Of a DNA stretch of 64,000 nucleotides, positions 8,154 to 17,011 are shown piece by piece. The notes under the pieces are model-generated. The model was given only the letters and a program-made list of their open reading frames with translations, was not told where the DNA came from and did not search any database. Position numbers and translations under genes: made by a program. The stretch comes from JAKVCB01 sp965243695 (GTDB lineage Bacteria; Planctomycetota; Planctomycetia; Pirellulales; Lacipirellulaceae), in the NCBI GenBank assembly GCA_965243695.1, contig CBDEWC010000037.1, forward strand, positions 62,001 through 126,000, in the 5' to 3' direction. The number at the start of each line of letters is the position of its first letter. The stretch's first letter is position 1.

Positions 8154-11100
8154 ATGCGCGTTGATTGCGCCCGTCAACAAGTTGCGCGGCGACCCCGGAT
8201 TGAATCGTTAGAAGACCGGCTCGTGATGTCTGCCAACGCGTTGGGCGACCTGTTGGGCGACCTGTTGGGGGAACAAGTTCAGCACCACAGTCTGGAAAAC
8301 GAAGCGTCCGTGGACTTGTCTGTTTCAGCAATGTTTCACCACCGGTTGATCGACCAACACGGGACATCCGAAAACCAACGCCTGGAGCATCACCTCGAAC
8401 GGGATGCGGACTTTTGGCTTGCCCCCAAGGATGACATTGGCCTTGAACAACATCTGCAAGATCTTGAGCTTTCACTAGCAAGCGCTCACGATCAAACAGG
8501 GCTCACCGAAGTTCAGGCCGAGTTTGGATTTCGTGGGCGGGGCCAGACGGTTGCTGTCATCGACAGTGGCATCGCTTACAGCCACTACGCGCTCGGTGGA
8601 GGATTGGGCGATGGCTATCGTGTGGTGGGCGGATTTGACTTTACCGAAGGTGATAGTGACCCCTACGATGACGGTCCCTGGGGTGGGCACGGGACACATG
8701 TAGCTGGGATTGTGGGCGGAGATGCCGGGAGTCATTCAGGGGTTGCTCCGGACGTCGACCTGGTTGGATTGCGTGTCTTTAACGATGAGGGAAACGGATT
8801 TTTTAGCTGGGTTGAAGAGGCGCTCGATTGGGTTCACACCAACCGAAACTCCTATGACAATCCGATTACGGCAGTCAATCTGTCTCTCGGTACCCACTAC
8901 AACGCCGACTCCATCCCGTTTTGGGCCATGCTTGAAGACGAGTTTGCCCAACTGAAAGCCGATGGAATCTTTATTTCCGTATCGGCCGGCAATAGTTTTG
9001 CAGATTTTAATACGCCCGGCTTGAGTTATCCAGCTGCCAGTCCGCATGTGGTTCCCGTGATGTCGACTGACGCAAGTGGGCAACTTAGCAGTTTCAGCCA
9101 GCGACACCAGAGTGCGATTGGAGCACCCGGCCGTTGGATTACCAGTGCGGTTCCTGACTACGTGGCCAATGATGCAGACTCCATCGATGATGATTTCGCC
9201 ACCTGGTCGGGCACGAGCATGGCCGCCCCGTATATCGCCGGAGCAAGTGTTGTCTTGCGCGAAGCAATGGAGTTTTCCGGCTATACAAACGTCACGCAGG
9301 ACACAATCTTTGATCACATGACGGCGACTGCCGACCAGTTGTTAGATTCAAACACCGGTCTCTCTTACAATCGGCTGAACCTTCAGGCCGCTGTCGCAGC
9401 CCTGATGCCGGTCGATGACTTTGGGAACTCTTCCGCCGATGCCTGCAATCTTGGATCGCTTGCAAGCGAGAATATAACCGAGATATCAGGGGTAATCGGT
9501 ACGCTAGACGACTCCGATTACTTTGGCTTCACTGCGGACGCAACTGGGACCGTTACGTTTAATGCAACAACCTCTCACGATTTGACATCTGCCTGGTACG
9601 TACAGGGTGGTGTCGGTTCGGTAAGTGGTACCCAAGGAGAGGCATACACCATCGATGTGGTTGGGGGCCAGTCTTACTACGTGGGGATCGCTTCTGGTGA
9701 CGGTATGGGTTACTACGACTTGGAAATCGAAGCAGAAAACGGTTTCGTCTTTGAAGATTGGGGACAAGTTGACTTTGACCATTACCACGACATTAGCTCA
9801 GCCGGGGAATCGTGGTACCGGTTGGTGGCCAGCCAGGCAGGCTACTTGACATCAGAAGCCACTTTTTCATCTGCTGCAGGAAACATTGACCTCACCCTGT
9901 ACGACAGCAATTTGAACGCCCTCATTTCAAGTTCGGCAGAGGGAGACGTTGAACGTGTGGACTGGTTGGCCGGCGCTGCCGAGGAGGAGTTCTACCTGCG
10001 AGTCAGCGGCACGAATTCGGAAATCGATTTCCAGTTGACGAACCTTGTTGCCGTAACGGGTGAAGTTGTTGACGTGACCGGCACAGCGGGTGACGACACG
10101 TTTGCATTTGCAGCTGGAGATGACCACCAGGTGAGCGTCAACGGCGTGAGCTATGACTTCGCGGCAGGTTCGATCGACACCATCAATTTCGACGGCGGCG
10201 ATGGCAGCGACACGATTACGTTGACCGGAACATCGGCCGACGAAATAGCCACCGTGCGTGTGAACGACGTAACTTTTTCTGGCGGCGCTTTCACTGTGTC
10301 GGCCGTCCAGATTGAAAACGTGTCGATTGATGGCGGCGGCGGGTTCGACGTGGCCGACATGTTTGACGATGCAGGGGACGACACGTTCGTTGCCCATCCG
10401 ACGTGGGCCCAGCTTTCGGGCGCAGACTACTCACACCTGATGAGTGGCTTTGGCGAGGTAAATGCCTACGGATCGGACGGCAACGATGAGGCATTCTTCT
10501 ACGACTCAACTGGCGATGACATGTACGTGGGCGGTCCCACGTACGGGCATCTGCACGGCTCGGGTTACGACAACTCAGCCGAGGGCTTCGACACCTACCA
10601 GGCGTACGCGTCAACTGGCGACGACCGAGCCGTATTCTACGACTCGGCCGGTGATGAGACGTACGTCGCAACGCCCGAATACGCCCGTTTCGAGGGCAGC
10701 CGCTTTTATCACCAAGCCGACGGATTCAACCGAGTCGATGCGTACGCGACCGAGGGCGGGAATGACTGGGCATATTTCTATGACTCGGCAGGAGATGACT
10801 CGTTCAAGGCCTACCCGACCTGGGCTCGGCTGGCGGGCTCAGGTTACTACAACTATGCGGACAACTTCGACCGAGTCTATGCCTACGCCACAGCGGGTGG
10901 CAGCGATCGGGCTTATTTATACGACTCAGCAGGAAATGACTCGTTCAAGGCTTACCCGACCTGGGCTCGGCTGGCGGGTTCAGGTTACTACAACTATGCG
11001 GACAGCTTCGACCGGGTCTATGCCTACGCCACAGCGGGTGGCAGCGATCTGGCTTATTTATATGACTCGGCAGGAAACGATTCTTACAAAGCCTACCCGA

Positions 11101-11948
11101 CCTGGGCTCGGCTGGCGGGTTCAGGTTACTACAACTATGCGGGCAGCTTTGACCGGGTCTATGCCTACGCCACAGCGGGTGGCAGCGATCTGGCTTATTT
11201 ATATGACTCGGCAGGAAACGATTCTTACAAAGCCTACCCGATTTGGGCTCGGCTGGCGGGTTCAGGTTACTACAACTATGCGGGCAGTTTTGACCGGGTC
11301 TATGCCTACGCCACAGCGGGTGGCAGCGATCTGGCTTGTTTATATGACTCGGCAGGAAACGATTCTTACAAAGCCTATCCGATTTGGGCTCGGCTGGCGG
11401 GTTTAGGTTACTACAACTATGCGGGCAGTTTTGACCGGGTCTATGCCTACGCCACAGCGGGTGGCAGCGATCTGGCTTGTTTATATGACTCGGCAGGAAA
11501 CGATTCTTACAAAGCCTATCCGACCTGGGCTCGGCTGGCGGGTTTAGGTTACTACAACTATGTGGGCACCTTCGACCGGGTCCATGCCTACGCCACAGCG
11601 GGTGGCAACGATCTGGCTTATTTATACGACTCGGCAGGAGACGACATTTTTCACTCCTGCGCCAACAGCGAAGTTATGTTAGGCAACGGTTTCTATAACT
11701 ATACTGAAGGATTCGATCAGACATCAGCGTACGCATCGCAAGGCCAGGATCAGGCGATTGTGGAGGCAGTGCTGCAAGGTCAATCGGTCTACGGTGTGGC
11801 CAACTTGGCAGGGATCAGTCGATTCTCGTCAACACAACGTATCTACGAATTCGATCATGTTCTGGCTGACGTGGAAGATCTAACCTCGATGGACCTGGAC
11901 ACGACGGCAGTCGACTACCTCTTTGAATTGTCTGGGGAAGCAAATTGA
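8154..11948 (+). CDS. Secreted subtilisin-like (S8) serine protease with C-terminal tandem repeats
   Basis: I start this gene at ATG 8154 because AGAGGTGG (8141-8148) lies at Shine-Dalgarno distance; the product is 1264 residues. The N-terminus carries RRPRIESLEDRLVMSA, the planctomycete export-associated motif. A peptidase S8 domain spans about 110-430 with the triad intact: D137 in AVIDSG, H179 in GGHGTHVAG and S355 in SGTSMAAP. Beta-rich domains (about 450-640) resembling bacterial prepeptidase C-terminal domains follow. The C-terminal third has ten repeats of 46-47 residues with the theme DSAGNDSYKAYPTWARL. The last ~60 residues are unique. It is probably an exported or surface-anchored protease; the Asp/Asn/Gly-rich repeats may bind calcium or the matrix (inference). 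Confidence 0.88.
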   Translation: MRVDCARQQVARRPRIESLEDRLVMSANALGDLLGDLLGEQVQHHSLENEASVDLSVSAMFHHRLIDQHGTSENQRLEHHLERDADFWLAPKDDIGLEQHLQDLELSLASAHDQTGLTEVQAEFGFRGRGQTVAVIDSGIAYSHYALGGGLGDGYRVVGGFDFTEGDSDPYDDGPWGGHGTHVAGIVGGDAGSHSGVAPDVDLVGLRVFNDEGNGFFSWVEEALDWVHTNRNSYDNPITAVNLSLGTHYNADSIPFWAMLEDEFAQLKADGIFISVSAGNSFADFNTPGLSYPAASPHVVPVMSTDASGQLSSFSQRHQSAIGAPGRWITSAVPDYVANDADSIDDDFATWSGTSMAAPYIAGASVVLREAMEFSGYTNVTQDTIFDHMTATADQLLDSNTGLSYNRLNLQAAVAALMPVDDFGNSSADACNLGSLASENITEISGVIGTLDDSDYFGFTADATGTVTFNATTSHDLTSAWYVQGGVGSVSGTQGEAYTIDVVGGQSYYVGIASGDGMGYYDLEIEAENGFVFEDWGQVDFDHYHDISSAGESWYRLVASQAGYLTSEATFSSAAGNIDLTLYDSNLNALISSSAEGDVERVDWLAGAAEEEFYLRVSGTNSEIDFQLTNLVAVTGEVVDVTGTAGDDTFAFAAGDDHQVSVNGVSYDFAAGSIDTINFDGGDGSDTITLTGTSADEIATVRVNDVTFSGGAFTVSAVQIENVSIDGGGGFDVADMFDDAGDDTFVAHPTWAQLSGADYSHLMSGFGEVNAYGSDGNDEAFFYDSTGDDMYVGGPTYGHLHGSGYDNSAEGFDTYQAYASTGDDRAVFYDSAGDETYVATPEYARFEGSRFYHQADGFNRVDAYATEGGNDWAYFYDSAGDDSFKAYPTWARLAGSGYYNYADNFDRVYAYATAGGSDRAYLYDSAGNDSFKAYPTWARLAGSGYYNYADSFDRVYAYATAGGSDLAYLYDSAGNDSYKAYPTWARLAGSGYYNYAGSFDRVYAYATAGGSDLAYLYDSAGNDSYKAYPIWARLAGSGYYNYAGSFDRVYAYATAGGSDLACLYDSAGNDSYKAYPIWARLAGLGYYNYAGSFDRVYAYATAGGSDLACLYDSAGNDSYKAYPTWARLAGLGYYNYVGTFDRVHAYATAGGNDLAYLYDSAGDDIFHSCANSEVMLGNGFYNYTEGFDQTSAYASQGQDQAIVEAVLQGQSVYGVANLAGISRFSSTQRIYEFDHVLADVEDLTSMDLDTTAVDYLFELSGEAN
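8241..8264. repeat. 12-nt in-frame tandem duplication in the protease gene
   Basis: Two exact adjacent copies of TTGGGCGACCTG (8241-8252, 8253-8264), encoding a doubled LGDL just after the export motif. A partial third copy follows. Confidence 0.9.
10362..11762 (+). repeat. Ten tandem repeats of 138-141 nt in the protease gene
   Basis: Units begin at 10362, 10500, 10638, 10779, 10920, 11061, 11202, 11343, 11484 and 11625. Units 1, 2 and 10 are 46 codons; units 3-9 are 47 codons. The six units from 10779 to 11624 are almost identical in DNA as well as protein, while the outer ones are diverged. That pattern indicates recent expansion or homogenisation from the middle of the array. Confidence 0.93.
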
Positions 11949-11949
11949 T

Positions 11950-12002
11950 CTGACAGTTGCGCTGTGCGAATGTCGCACGACGATCTTGACAAATACTGTC
12001 AG
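11950..12002 (+). terminator. Nested inverted repeat downstream of the protease gene
   Basis: Immediately after the stop codon, CTGACAGT (11950-11957) pairs perfectly with ACTGTCAG (11995-12002). Inside it, GTGCGA (11964-11969) pairs with TCGCAC (11973-11978) around a 3-nt loop. No T-run follows, so it may be a transcript-stabilising hairpin rather than a strong intrinsic terminator. Confidence 0.5.
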
Positions 12003-12087
12003 GGTGACGTTTAAGGATGGCTGCGTTTAACCAGGCAAGCGACAGGGCGGTCGAGTCGGCCGTTCCGTTTCAATCTGTTTTGCCACT

Positions 12088-12606
12088 ATGCAGTTCAGGG
12101 CCGATCATCGCTGGGTTGGAGTATGTTGCACGCAGAATTTCATGGCGTGTTGCATCCTTGTCCAATCCGGTCGCTGGTCCTCGCATGAGGCCTTTGATCG
12201 CTATCGCCAGACGCTTTTCACGAGCATTACGTTTCGTGACCGCCGAGTCCTCGATGTGGGGGGCGGCATAGGCGTTTGCAGCTTTTAGGCTGCGTTTGCC
12301 GGCGCCAGCGAGGTCATCTGTCTGGAATCCGAGGAAGCTGGTGCAACTACGGGCACGAGCAAACGCTTTGACGAACTGGCTCGCGAACTCGTGCTGACGA
12401 ACATGCGGGTGGAGACCGTGACGTTACAGGATTTGGCTTACTCGGAGAACGGTCCTTTTCAGGGTAGTGTTCAATTGTCCTGGGAAGCATACCCCAGCTT
12501 AAGCTTGCATCATCATAAATTCAGCACGAAATGGCGTGCCGTCTACTCGGAATTTGCCATTGCTCTGCATTCTCTCCACAGATTTTCTCAGTGTCACGGA
12601 CTGTAA
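12088..12606 (+). pseudogene. Decayed class I SAM-dependent methyltransferase
   Basis: The frame at 12088 reads FDRYRQTLFTSITFRDRRVLDVGGGIGVCSF, given here in pieces: VLDVGGGIG is a clear methyltransferase motif I. An in-frame TAG at 12286-12288 interrupts it. The same frame then continues as AAFAGASEVICLESEE and ELARELVLTNMRVETVTLQDL, which are strand 2 and the following helices of the same fold. After ENGPF (about 12450) the similarity ends abruptly, so the C-terminal half is deleted. An intact methyltransferase gene of a different subfamily follows at 12715. It is probably a dead polysaccharide or sugar methyltransferase. Confidence 0.65.
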
Positions 12607-12714
12607 CGAGACAGAATGCAATTGATCTAACCAGCACCTCTTGCTACAAGTCTCCCTCAGGATTGTCCAGAACTATCTTCGTTTTTCAGAAAACAGTTAT
12701 TCTCTGGTGTTCGC

Positions 12715-13467
12715 ATGAATACTATTGCGCATGGTTATCGTCAGTCGCATTTGGCAAAAGGCCCGAGCTATCAGGCAAAGTTCTCAGAGAATCCCCGCAG
12801 GCGACTGACTTGGAAGATCGAACAGCGGATTCTAGACACAATTTTCGATCGCTATGTTACTCAACGCCAAGTTGATTATCTTGACTTTGCCTGCGGCACT
12901 GGGCGCATCCTGAAACATCTGGAAGGTCGCGTTGCATCCTCGACGGGGGTTGATTTATCTCCAAGTATGTTGAAAGTGGCCAGTGACCGAACATCGCACT
13001 CACAACTTTATCAAGCGGATATTACTCGCGATCCGACACTAAGCAACGCCAATTACGATCTCATCACCGCATTTCGTTTCTTTCCAAATGCGGAGCAACA
13101 ACTTCGGGAGGATGCAATCAAGCAGTTGGCTAGCCTTCTTCGTGAGGACGGACTGCTGGTATTCAATAACCATCGCTCAACAAGTTTCATTAGAAACCGT
13201 ATCGCGCGAAGGATCACAAGGGGAAAGCAAGGCAACTGCGGTATGTCGTCGCGAGAAGTGCTTAAGCTGATTGAATGGGCGGGGTTGGAGATCGTTGCTA
13301 CCTACCACACGGAAGTTGTACCCGAATCAGAGTCCCAGCTGTTCTATCCAAGGTGGTGCGTTGAAATCGCCGAGAGCATCTGTGCAAGAGTGCCGTTGGC
13401 GAACTTGGCACATGACGTGGTATACGTTTGTCAGCGACGCAAGTCGACTGCCCCAGAATCGCTCTAA
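12715..13467 (+). CDS. Class I SAM-dependent methyltransferase of the polysaccharide locus
   Basis: A 250-residue methyltransferase with motif I YLDFACGTGRIL (about 55-66), strand 2 end GVDLSPSML, an acidic motif II near DLITAFRFFPNA and a C-terminal beta part typical of the UbiE/SmtA-like fold. It is the first gene of the plus-strand block methyltransferase - flippase/kinase - GT4 - Wzy, with a 40-nt gap to the next gene. It may methylate a sugar or a phosphate-modified end of the glycan. The acceptor is not readable from sequence. Confidence 0.75.
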   Translation: MNTIAHGYRQSHLAKGPSYQAKFSENPRRRLTWKIEQRILDTIFDRYVTQRQVDYLDFACGTGRILKHLEGRVASSTGVDLSPSMLKVASDRTSHSQLYQADITRDPTLSNANYDLITAFRFFPNAEQQLREDAIKQLASLLREDGLLVFNNHRSTSFIRNRIARRITRGKQGNCGMSSREVLKLIEWAGLEIVATYHTEVVPESESQLFYPRWCVEIAESICARVPLANLAHDVVYVCQRRKSTAPESL

Positions 13468-13507
13468 GCCCCACTCATGATATTTAGCCACAAGCACGAG
13501 GAGAACG

Positions 13508-15796
13508 ATGGGAGCGGGGCGAAGCATTATTGGAGATACCGCGATCAATATCGCGGCAATGGCATTTGGCCTTGTAGGAGGACTCGCCTTCCAATCCATG
13601 CTTGCGTGGCACTTAGGGCCAGCGGGCTGCGGTGAATATGGCGTTTGGATTGCCATTGCAACCATTGCGGCGGTAATCTTCACACTGGGAACCGACCGAG
13701 CGGTCCAGATTTACCTGATCTCCAGCCGTATCACAACTGCCCAAGCCACCTGCACAGTTGTGCTCATTGGAGTGATCGGCAGCATCACAGCTATGGCAGT
13801 GCTGTGGGGGGCATTTCAAAGCAATTGGCAACTTTTTGCAAACGTCTCGGTGCAAAATCGAGTTATTGCTCTCTTTGTGGTACCGGCAATCGCCCTGCCA
13901 TTGGCACTTCAATTGCTTATGGCTGGGCTGGGCCACTTTATGGCTGTTGCCGCGATTAGCATTGTGCGAGCCTCTTTACAAGTTGTCCTCGCAGTAACTT
14001 TCTTTATCCTCCTCGGCTGGGATGCCAGGGCAGCCTATGCCACGTTTGTCTTAAGCAGTGCCGTGACTGCGGTTGCGTATGTGCTTTACCTCAGTCGCAA
14101 GCATGAACTGCGCATAGACTTGGTGTCGCCCAAAATGGCAGCAGGGATCGTAGGGTATTCGATGCGCTACTTTCCAGCTCGCATCGGGAACGTTTTGAAT
14201 ACAAAACTCGTCTTGTTAGTCTTGGCTTTCTTCGCCAGCAAACATGACATCGGCCTATTCTCACTTGCAGTGGTCCTCATGGGGCAGTCCTTGGTTTGCT
14301 CAAATGCTTTGAATCGGGCCATCCAACCACGTATCGGCGACGCGACCGATGGTAACCCGGGCTTGATCGCACAATGTTGTCGAAGCTCAACATTGCTCTA
14401 CGGCGCACTGTTACTCGGATTCTTGCTGTTCATAGGAGTGGCTACCCCCGTGCTGTTTTCCAGCAGTTTCGAAGGCAGCATTCCTTTGTTCTGGATTCTA
14501 GCGCCAGGTGTGTGGCTCAAGGGTGCCTCTAAACCGCTACGCGCTTACTTTATCGGCTCGGATCGACCTGGCGTCGTATCGGTTTCGATGATTGTTGAAT
14601 TGGTGGCTGCGAGCGCCTCAATGGCCATTCTCTATCCTTTAGCAGGTATCACGGGAGCCGCAATGGGTGCGGCTCTCGGGTATGCAGGTGGCACGATGGT
14701 TCTAGTTGTAGCATTCCATTGGAGTACAGGATACGGCTTCGTGGAAACCTGGCTTTGGAACAAAGTCGACACGCAATGCCTAAAAGACCATATCGTAGCC
14801 GCTTTTAAAATTCGTCTGAAACGACGGACTTTCCGCAGCCAGTCCGCAGCTGCAAAATGCTCTCGCGACCAAATCCCCAGGCAAGTTATTCTCGCGTCGG
14901 AGTCTGTCATCAAGAAACTGCCAGAAGCTTCCTTCCAGCTTGAGCTGGACCGCACAATGGCAATTGCAGAAGTTGGCAACTCGACACGCCTATTCACTGT
15001 TCCCGAGATTCTTGATTTTGACGAAGAAAACAGGGTCATCGAGTTTCGGCGACTTACGGGAATCAAGCCGATTGGAGAGATACTGCACAACGAAAACAGA
15101 GACGCATTCCTCTTCGAACGAATAGGCCAATCACTCGCTGCTATACACAATGAACTACGAACTTCTATCGGCGGCAATATTCCTTTACCCGAGACTTGGG
15201 ATCTCCCGTCTAATACGCCTGTTGTCTATTTGCATGGTGACTTTACCGCGTTTAACGTGTTCTACCGCGAGGAATCGGATGAGCTCGTGATTCTTGATTG
15301 CGCGACTTCTGACCGGTGTGGTGCTCAAGCAACAATCGGATCGTGGTGTTTCGATACCGCCTGGTTTGCTCGGTCATTGCTCTATGGCCATTTACTCAAA
15401 CAATCTCGTGCCGTAACTGCTGCTATTGATGCAATCGCGTTCGTGGAGGCTTACTGCCGACACAGGTTCAATCCTCCTGACACAAGCGAATTTACCCCGT
15501 ATTTGACTATGCTTTTGAGTAAGTTCTCTGAACGCCAAGAGCAAGGAAAAACAACTTTCCAAAGGCGATCTAGAGATGGCCGGATGGCAGAGTCAAATTG
15601 CCAGATGTTTGTTCAGGCTATGACTTCGGCGCTGTCAAACAGAAAAAACCTGAGACTCGCACCTCTTGAACATCTCTCAGGCACCAATTGCGACGTGAGT
15701 GAGAGAGAAGTTGACCGTACTTTTACTTCGGCCTCTGACTCGATATTGGAATCTACTAGAGTGCCTGAAAGACTTCCCCTCAGGAGAGCACAATGA
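13508..15796 (+). CDS. Wzx-like flippase fused to an APH-type kinase
   Basis: A single 762-residue frame. Residues 1 to about 412 are a polytopic membrane protein of the MATE/Wzx (polysaccharide_synt) class with roughly 12 hydrophobic segments, starting AINIAAMAFGLVGGLAF. After a basic linker (about 413-455) comes a soluble kinase domain. It shows VIKKLP near 467, the catalytic HGDFTAFN (H576, D578, N583) equivalent to the Brenner loop of aminoglycoside phosphotransferases, and VILDCATSD with the metal-binding D597. The ~100-residue tail is Ser/Arg-rich. Wzx moves lipid-linked oligosaccharide across the inner membrane. A cytosolic kinase on the same chain suggests phosphorylation of the glycan or carrier before flipping (inference). 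The ORF overlaps the next gene by 4 nt (ATGA). No frameshift is needed to explain the fusion. Confidence 0.8.
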   Translation: MGAGRSIIGDTAINIAAMAFGLVGGLAFQSMLAWHLGPAGCGEYGVWIAIATIAAVIFTLGTDRAVQIYLISSRITTAQATCTVVLIGVIGSITAMAVLWGAFQSNWQLFANVSVQNRVIALFVVPAIALPLALQLLMAGLGHFMAVAAISIVRASLQVVLAVTFFILLGWDARAAYATFVLSSAVTAVAYVLYLSRKHELRIDLVSPKMAAGIVGYSMRYFPARIGNVLNTKLVLLVLAFFASKHDIGLFSLAVVLMGQSLVCSNALNRAIQPRIGDATDGNPGLIAQCCRSSTLLYGALLLGFLLFIGVATPVLFSSSFEGSIPLFWILAPGVWLKGASKPLRAYFIGSDRPGVVSVSMIVELVAASASMAILYPLAGITGAAMGAALGYAGGTMVLVVAFHWSTGYGFVETWLWNKVDTQCLKDHIVAAFKIRLKRRTFRSQSAAAKCSRDQIPRQVILASESVIKKLPEASFQLELDRTMAIAEVGNSTRLFTVPEILDFDEENRVIEFRRLTGIKPIGEILHNENRDAFLFERIGQSLAAIHNELRTSIGGNIPLPETWDLPSNTPVVYLHGDFTAFNVFYREESDELVILDCATSDRCGAQATIGSWCFDTAWFARSLLYGHLLKQSRAVTAAIDAIAFVEAYCRHRFNPPDTSEFTPYLTMLLSKFSERQEQGKTTFQRRSRDGRMAESNCQMFVQAMTSALSNRKNLRLAPLEHLSGTNCDVSEREVDRTFTSASDSILESTRVPERLPLRRAQ

Positions 15797-17010
15797 GTGT
15801 TGTTTCCCGCAAATGTTCGATAGAGACTTCGCTCAGGAGCCGTAACACCGTGAGAAAAACACGAGTGCTACACGTCATCAATAATTTGGATGTCGGTGGC
15901 GCAGAAAAACGGCTTTTGGACATCACGCGTCATGTGGACCCAAACCGTATCGAATTGCATTTTTGCACATTTTCAGAACGGGTGGGCGAGTTGTGCGACG
16001 AGTTTCGCGCAGCAGGTGCAAAATTCCACCTGATTCCAATGGGACTGCGTTTTTCTCACCAGTTCAAGCAACTCCTGCGCCAACATCAGTTTGACGTAGT
16101 GCATGCTCATATGCATTTTGCCGCCGGTTATGTACTTCGACTGGCTGCGCAAGCCGGCACGGCAGTACGAATTGCTCATTTTCGTAATTGCCAGGACGGC
16201 AGGAAGAATAGCCTGCAGCGACGCGTGCGGCGTTACCTGCTACGTCACTGGGTCGACAAACACGCAACCGATGTTCTTGCCTGTGGTAGAAGCGCAATGA
16301 GGAGTAACTGGGGGCCACATTGGGAAGAGGATAGTCGTTTCAGAGTCGTCCATAACGGCATCGATTCTTCGCCGTTCTCCAGCCCCCGTGATCGCGAAGG
16401 CGTCTCGCAAGAATTCAAGTTGCGTCCGGAAAGCCCGCTGTATATTCACGTCGGTAACATTCGGGAGCAGAAGAACCACGCAAAGCTCTTATCTGTGTTT
16501 GCTCGCATTGTCGAGAGCACCCCGACGGCGAATTTGCTTCTAGTGGGGCGTGATGATAATGAAATGGGACGTGAGCTGAAATCATTTGCTGTGCAGCACG
16601 GTATCTCAAAGCGAATCGTATTTGCCGGTCTCCGCGACGACGTGCCACGACTCCTCCGGGCAGCCGATGTAATGATTTTCCCTTCGCTCTGGGAAGGGCT
16701 TCCCGGTGCTGTGCTGGAATCTTGTGCCGCGGAGCTACCAGTATTGGCCAGCGACATACCCGAAATACGCGAAATAGCAGAACGCTTACCCCTGGTCCAT
16801 TGCCTTCCACTATCGCGGGAGGATCGAGAGTGGGCTCAAGCGGCAGGTTCGCTTTGCATACCGAGCGGTGAAATTCGGAACGGTACAACGGCCAAACGGG
16901 CGTTTGATGCAAGCCCCTTCCATATTCATGCTTGTGTCACATCGTTGTACGAAGTGTGGGAGCAGGCAGTGTTTGGCAGAGAACGAAAACTTCAAAATAA
17001 AGCGGCTTGA
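15793..17010 (+). CDS. GT4 family glycosyltransferase
   Basis: A 405-residue GT-B enzyme. The N-terminal half starts with RVLHVINNLDVGGAEKRLLD, the acceptor-side motif of group 1 glycosyltransferases. The C-terminal half has YIHVGNIREQKNH, FAGLRDDVPRLL and the donor-site block FPSLWEGLPGAVLESCA with its conserved E-x7-E pattern. It starts in the ATGA overlap with the flippase/kinase gene, so the two are translationally coupled. It probably adds a sugar to the lipid-linked repeat unit on the cytosolic face. Confidence 0.85.
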   Translation: MSVVSRKCSIETSLRSRNTVRKTRVLHVINNLDVGGAEKRLLDITRHVDPNRIELHFCTFSERVGELCDEFRAAGAKFHLIPMGLRFSHQFKQLLRQHQFDVVHAHMHFAAGYVLRLAAQAGTAVRIAHFRNCQDGRKNSLQRRVRRYLLRHWVDKHATDVLACGRSAMRSNWGPHWEEDSRFRVVHNGIDSSPFSSPRDREGVSQEFKLRPESPLYIHVGNIREQKNHAKLLSVFARIVESTPTANLLLVGRDDNEMGRELKSFAVQHGISKRIVFAGLRDDVPRLLRAADVMIFPSLWEGLPGAVLESCAAELPVLASDIPEIREIAERLPLVHCLPLSREDREWAQAAGSLCIPSGEIRNGTTAKRAFDASPFHIHACVTSLYEVWEQAVFGRERKLQNKAA

Positions 17011-17011
17011 A

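Noticed and set aside
10779..11624. CRISPR or mobile repeat array with 141-nt period
   Set aside because: The period lies fully within one protein frame and encodes a conserved 47-residue unit, so it is a protein repeat.
12391..12606. Independent small gene after the protease
   Set aside because: It is in the same frame as the methyltransferase remnant and begins at an internal Met, so it is part of the pseudogene.
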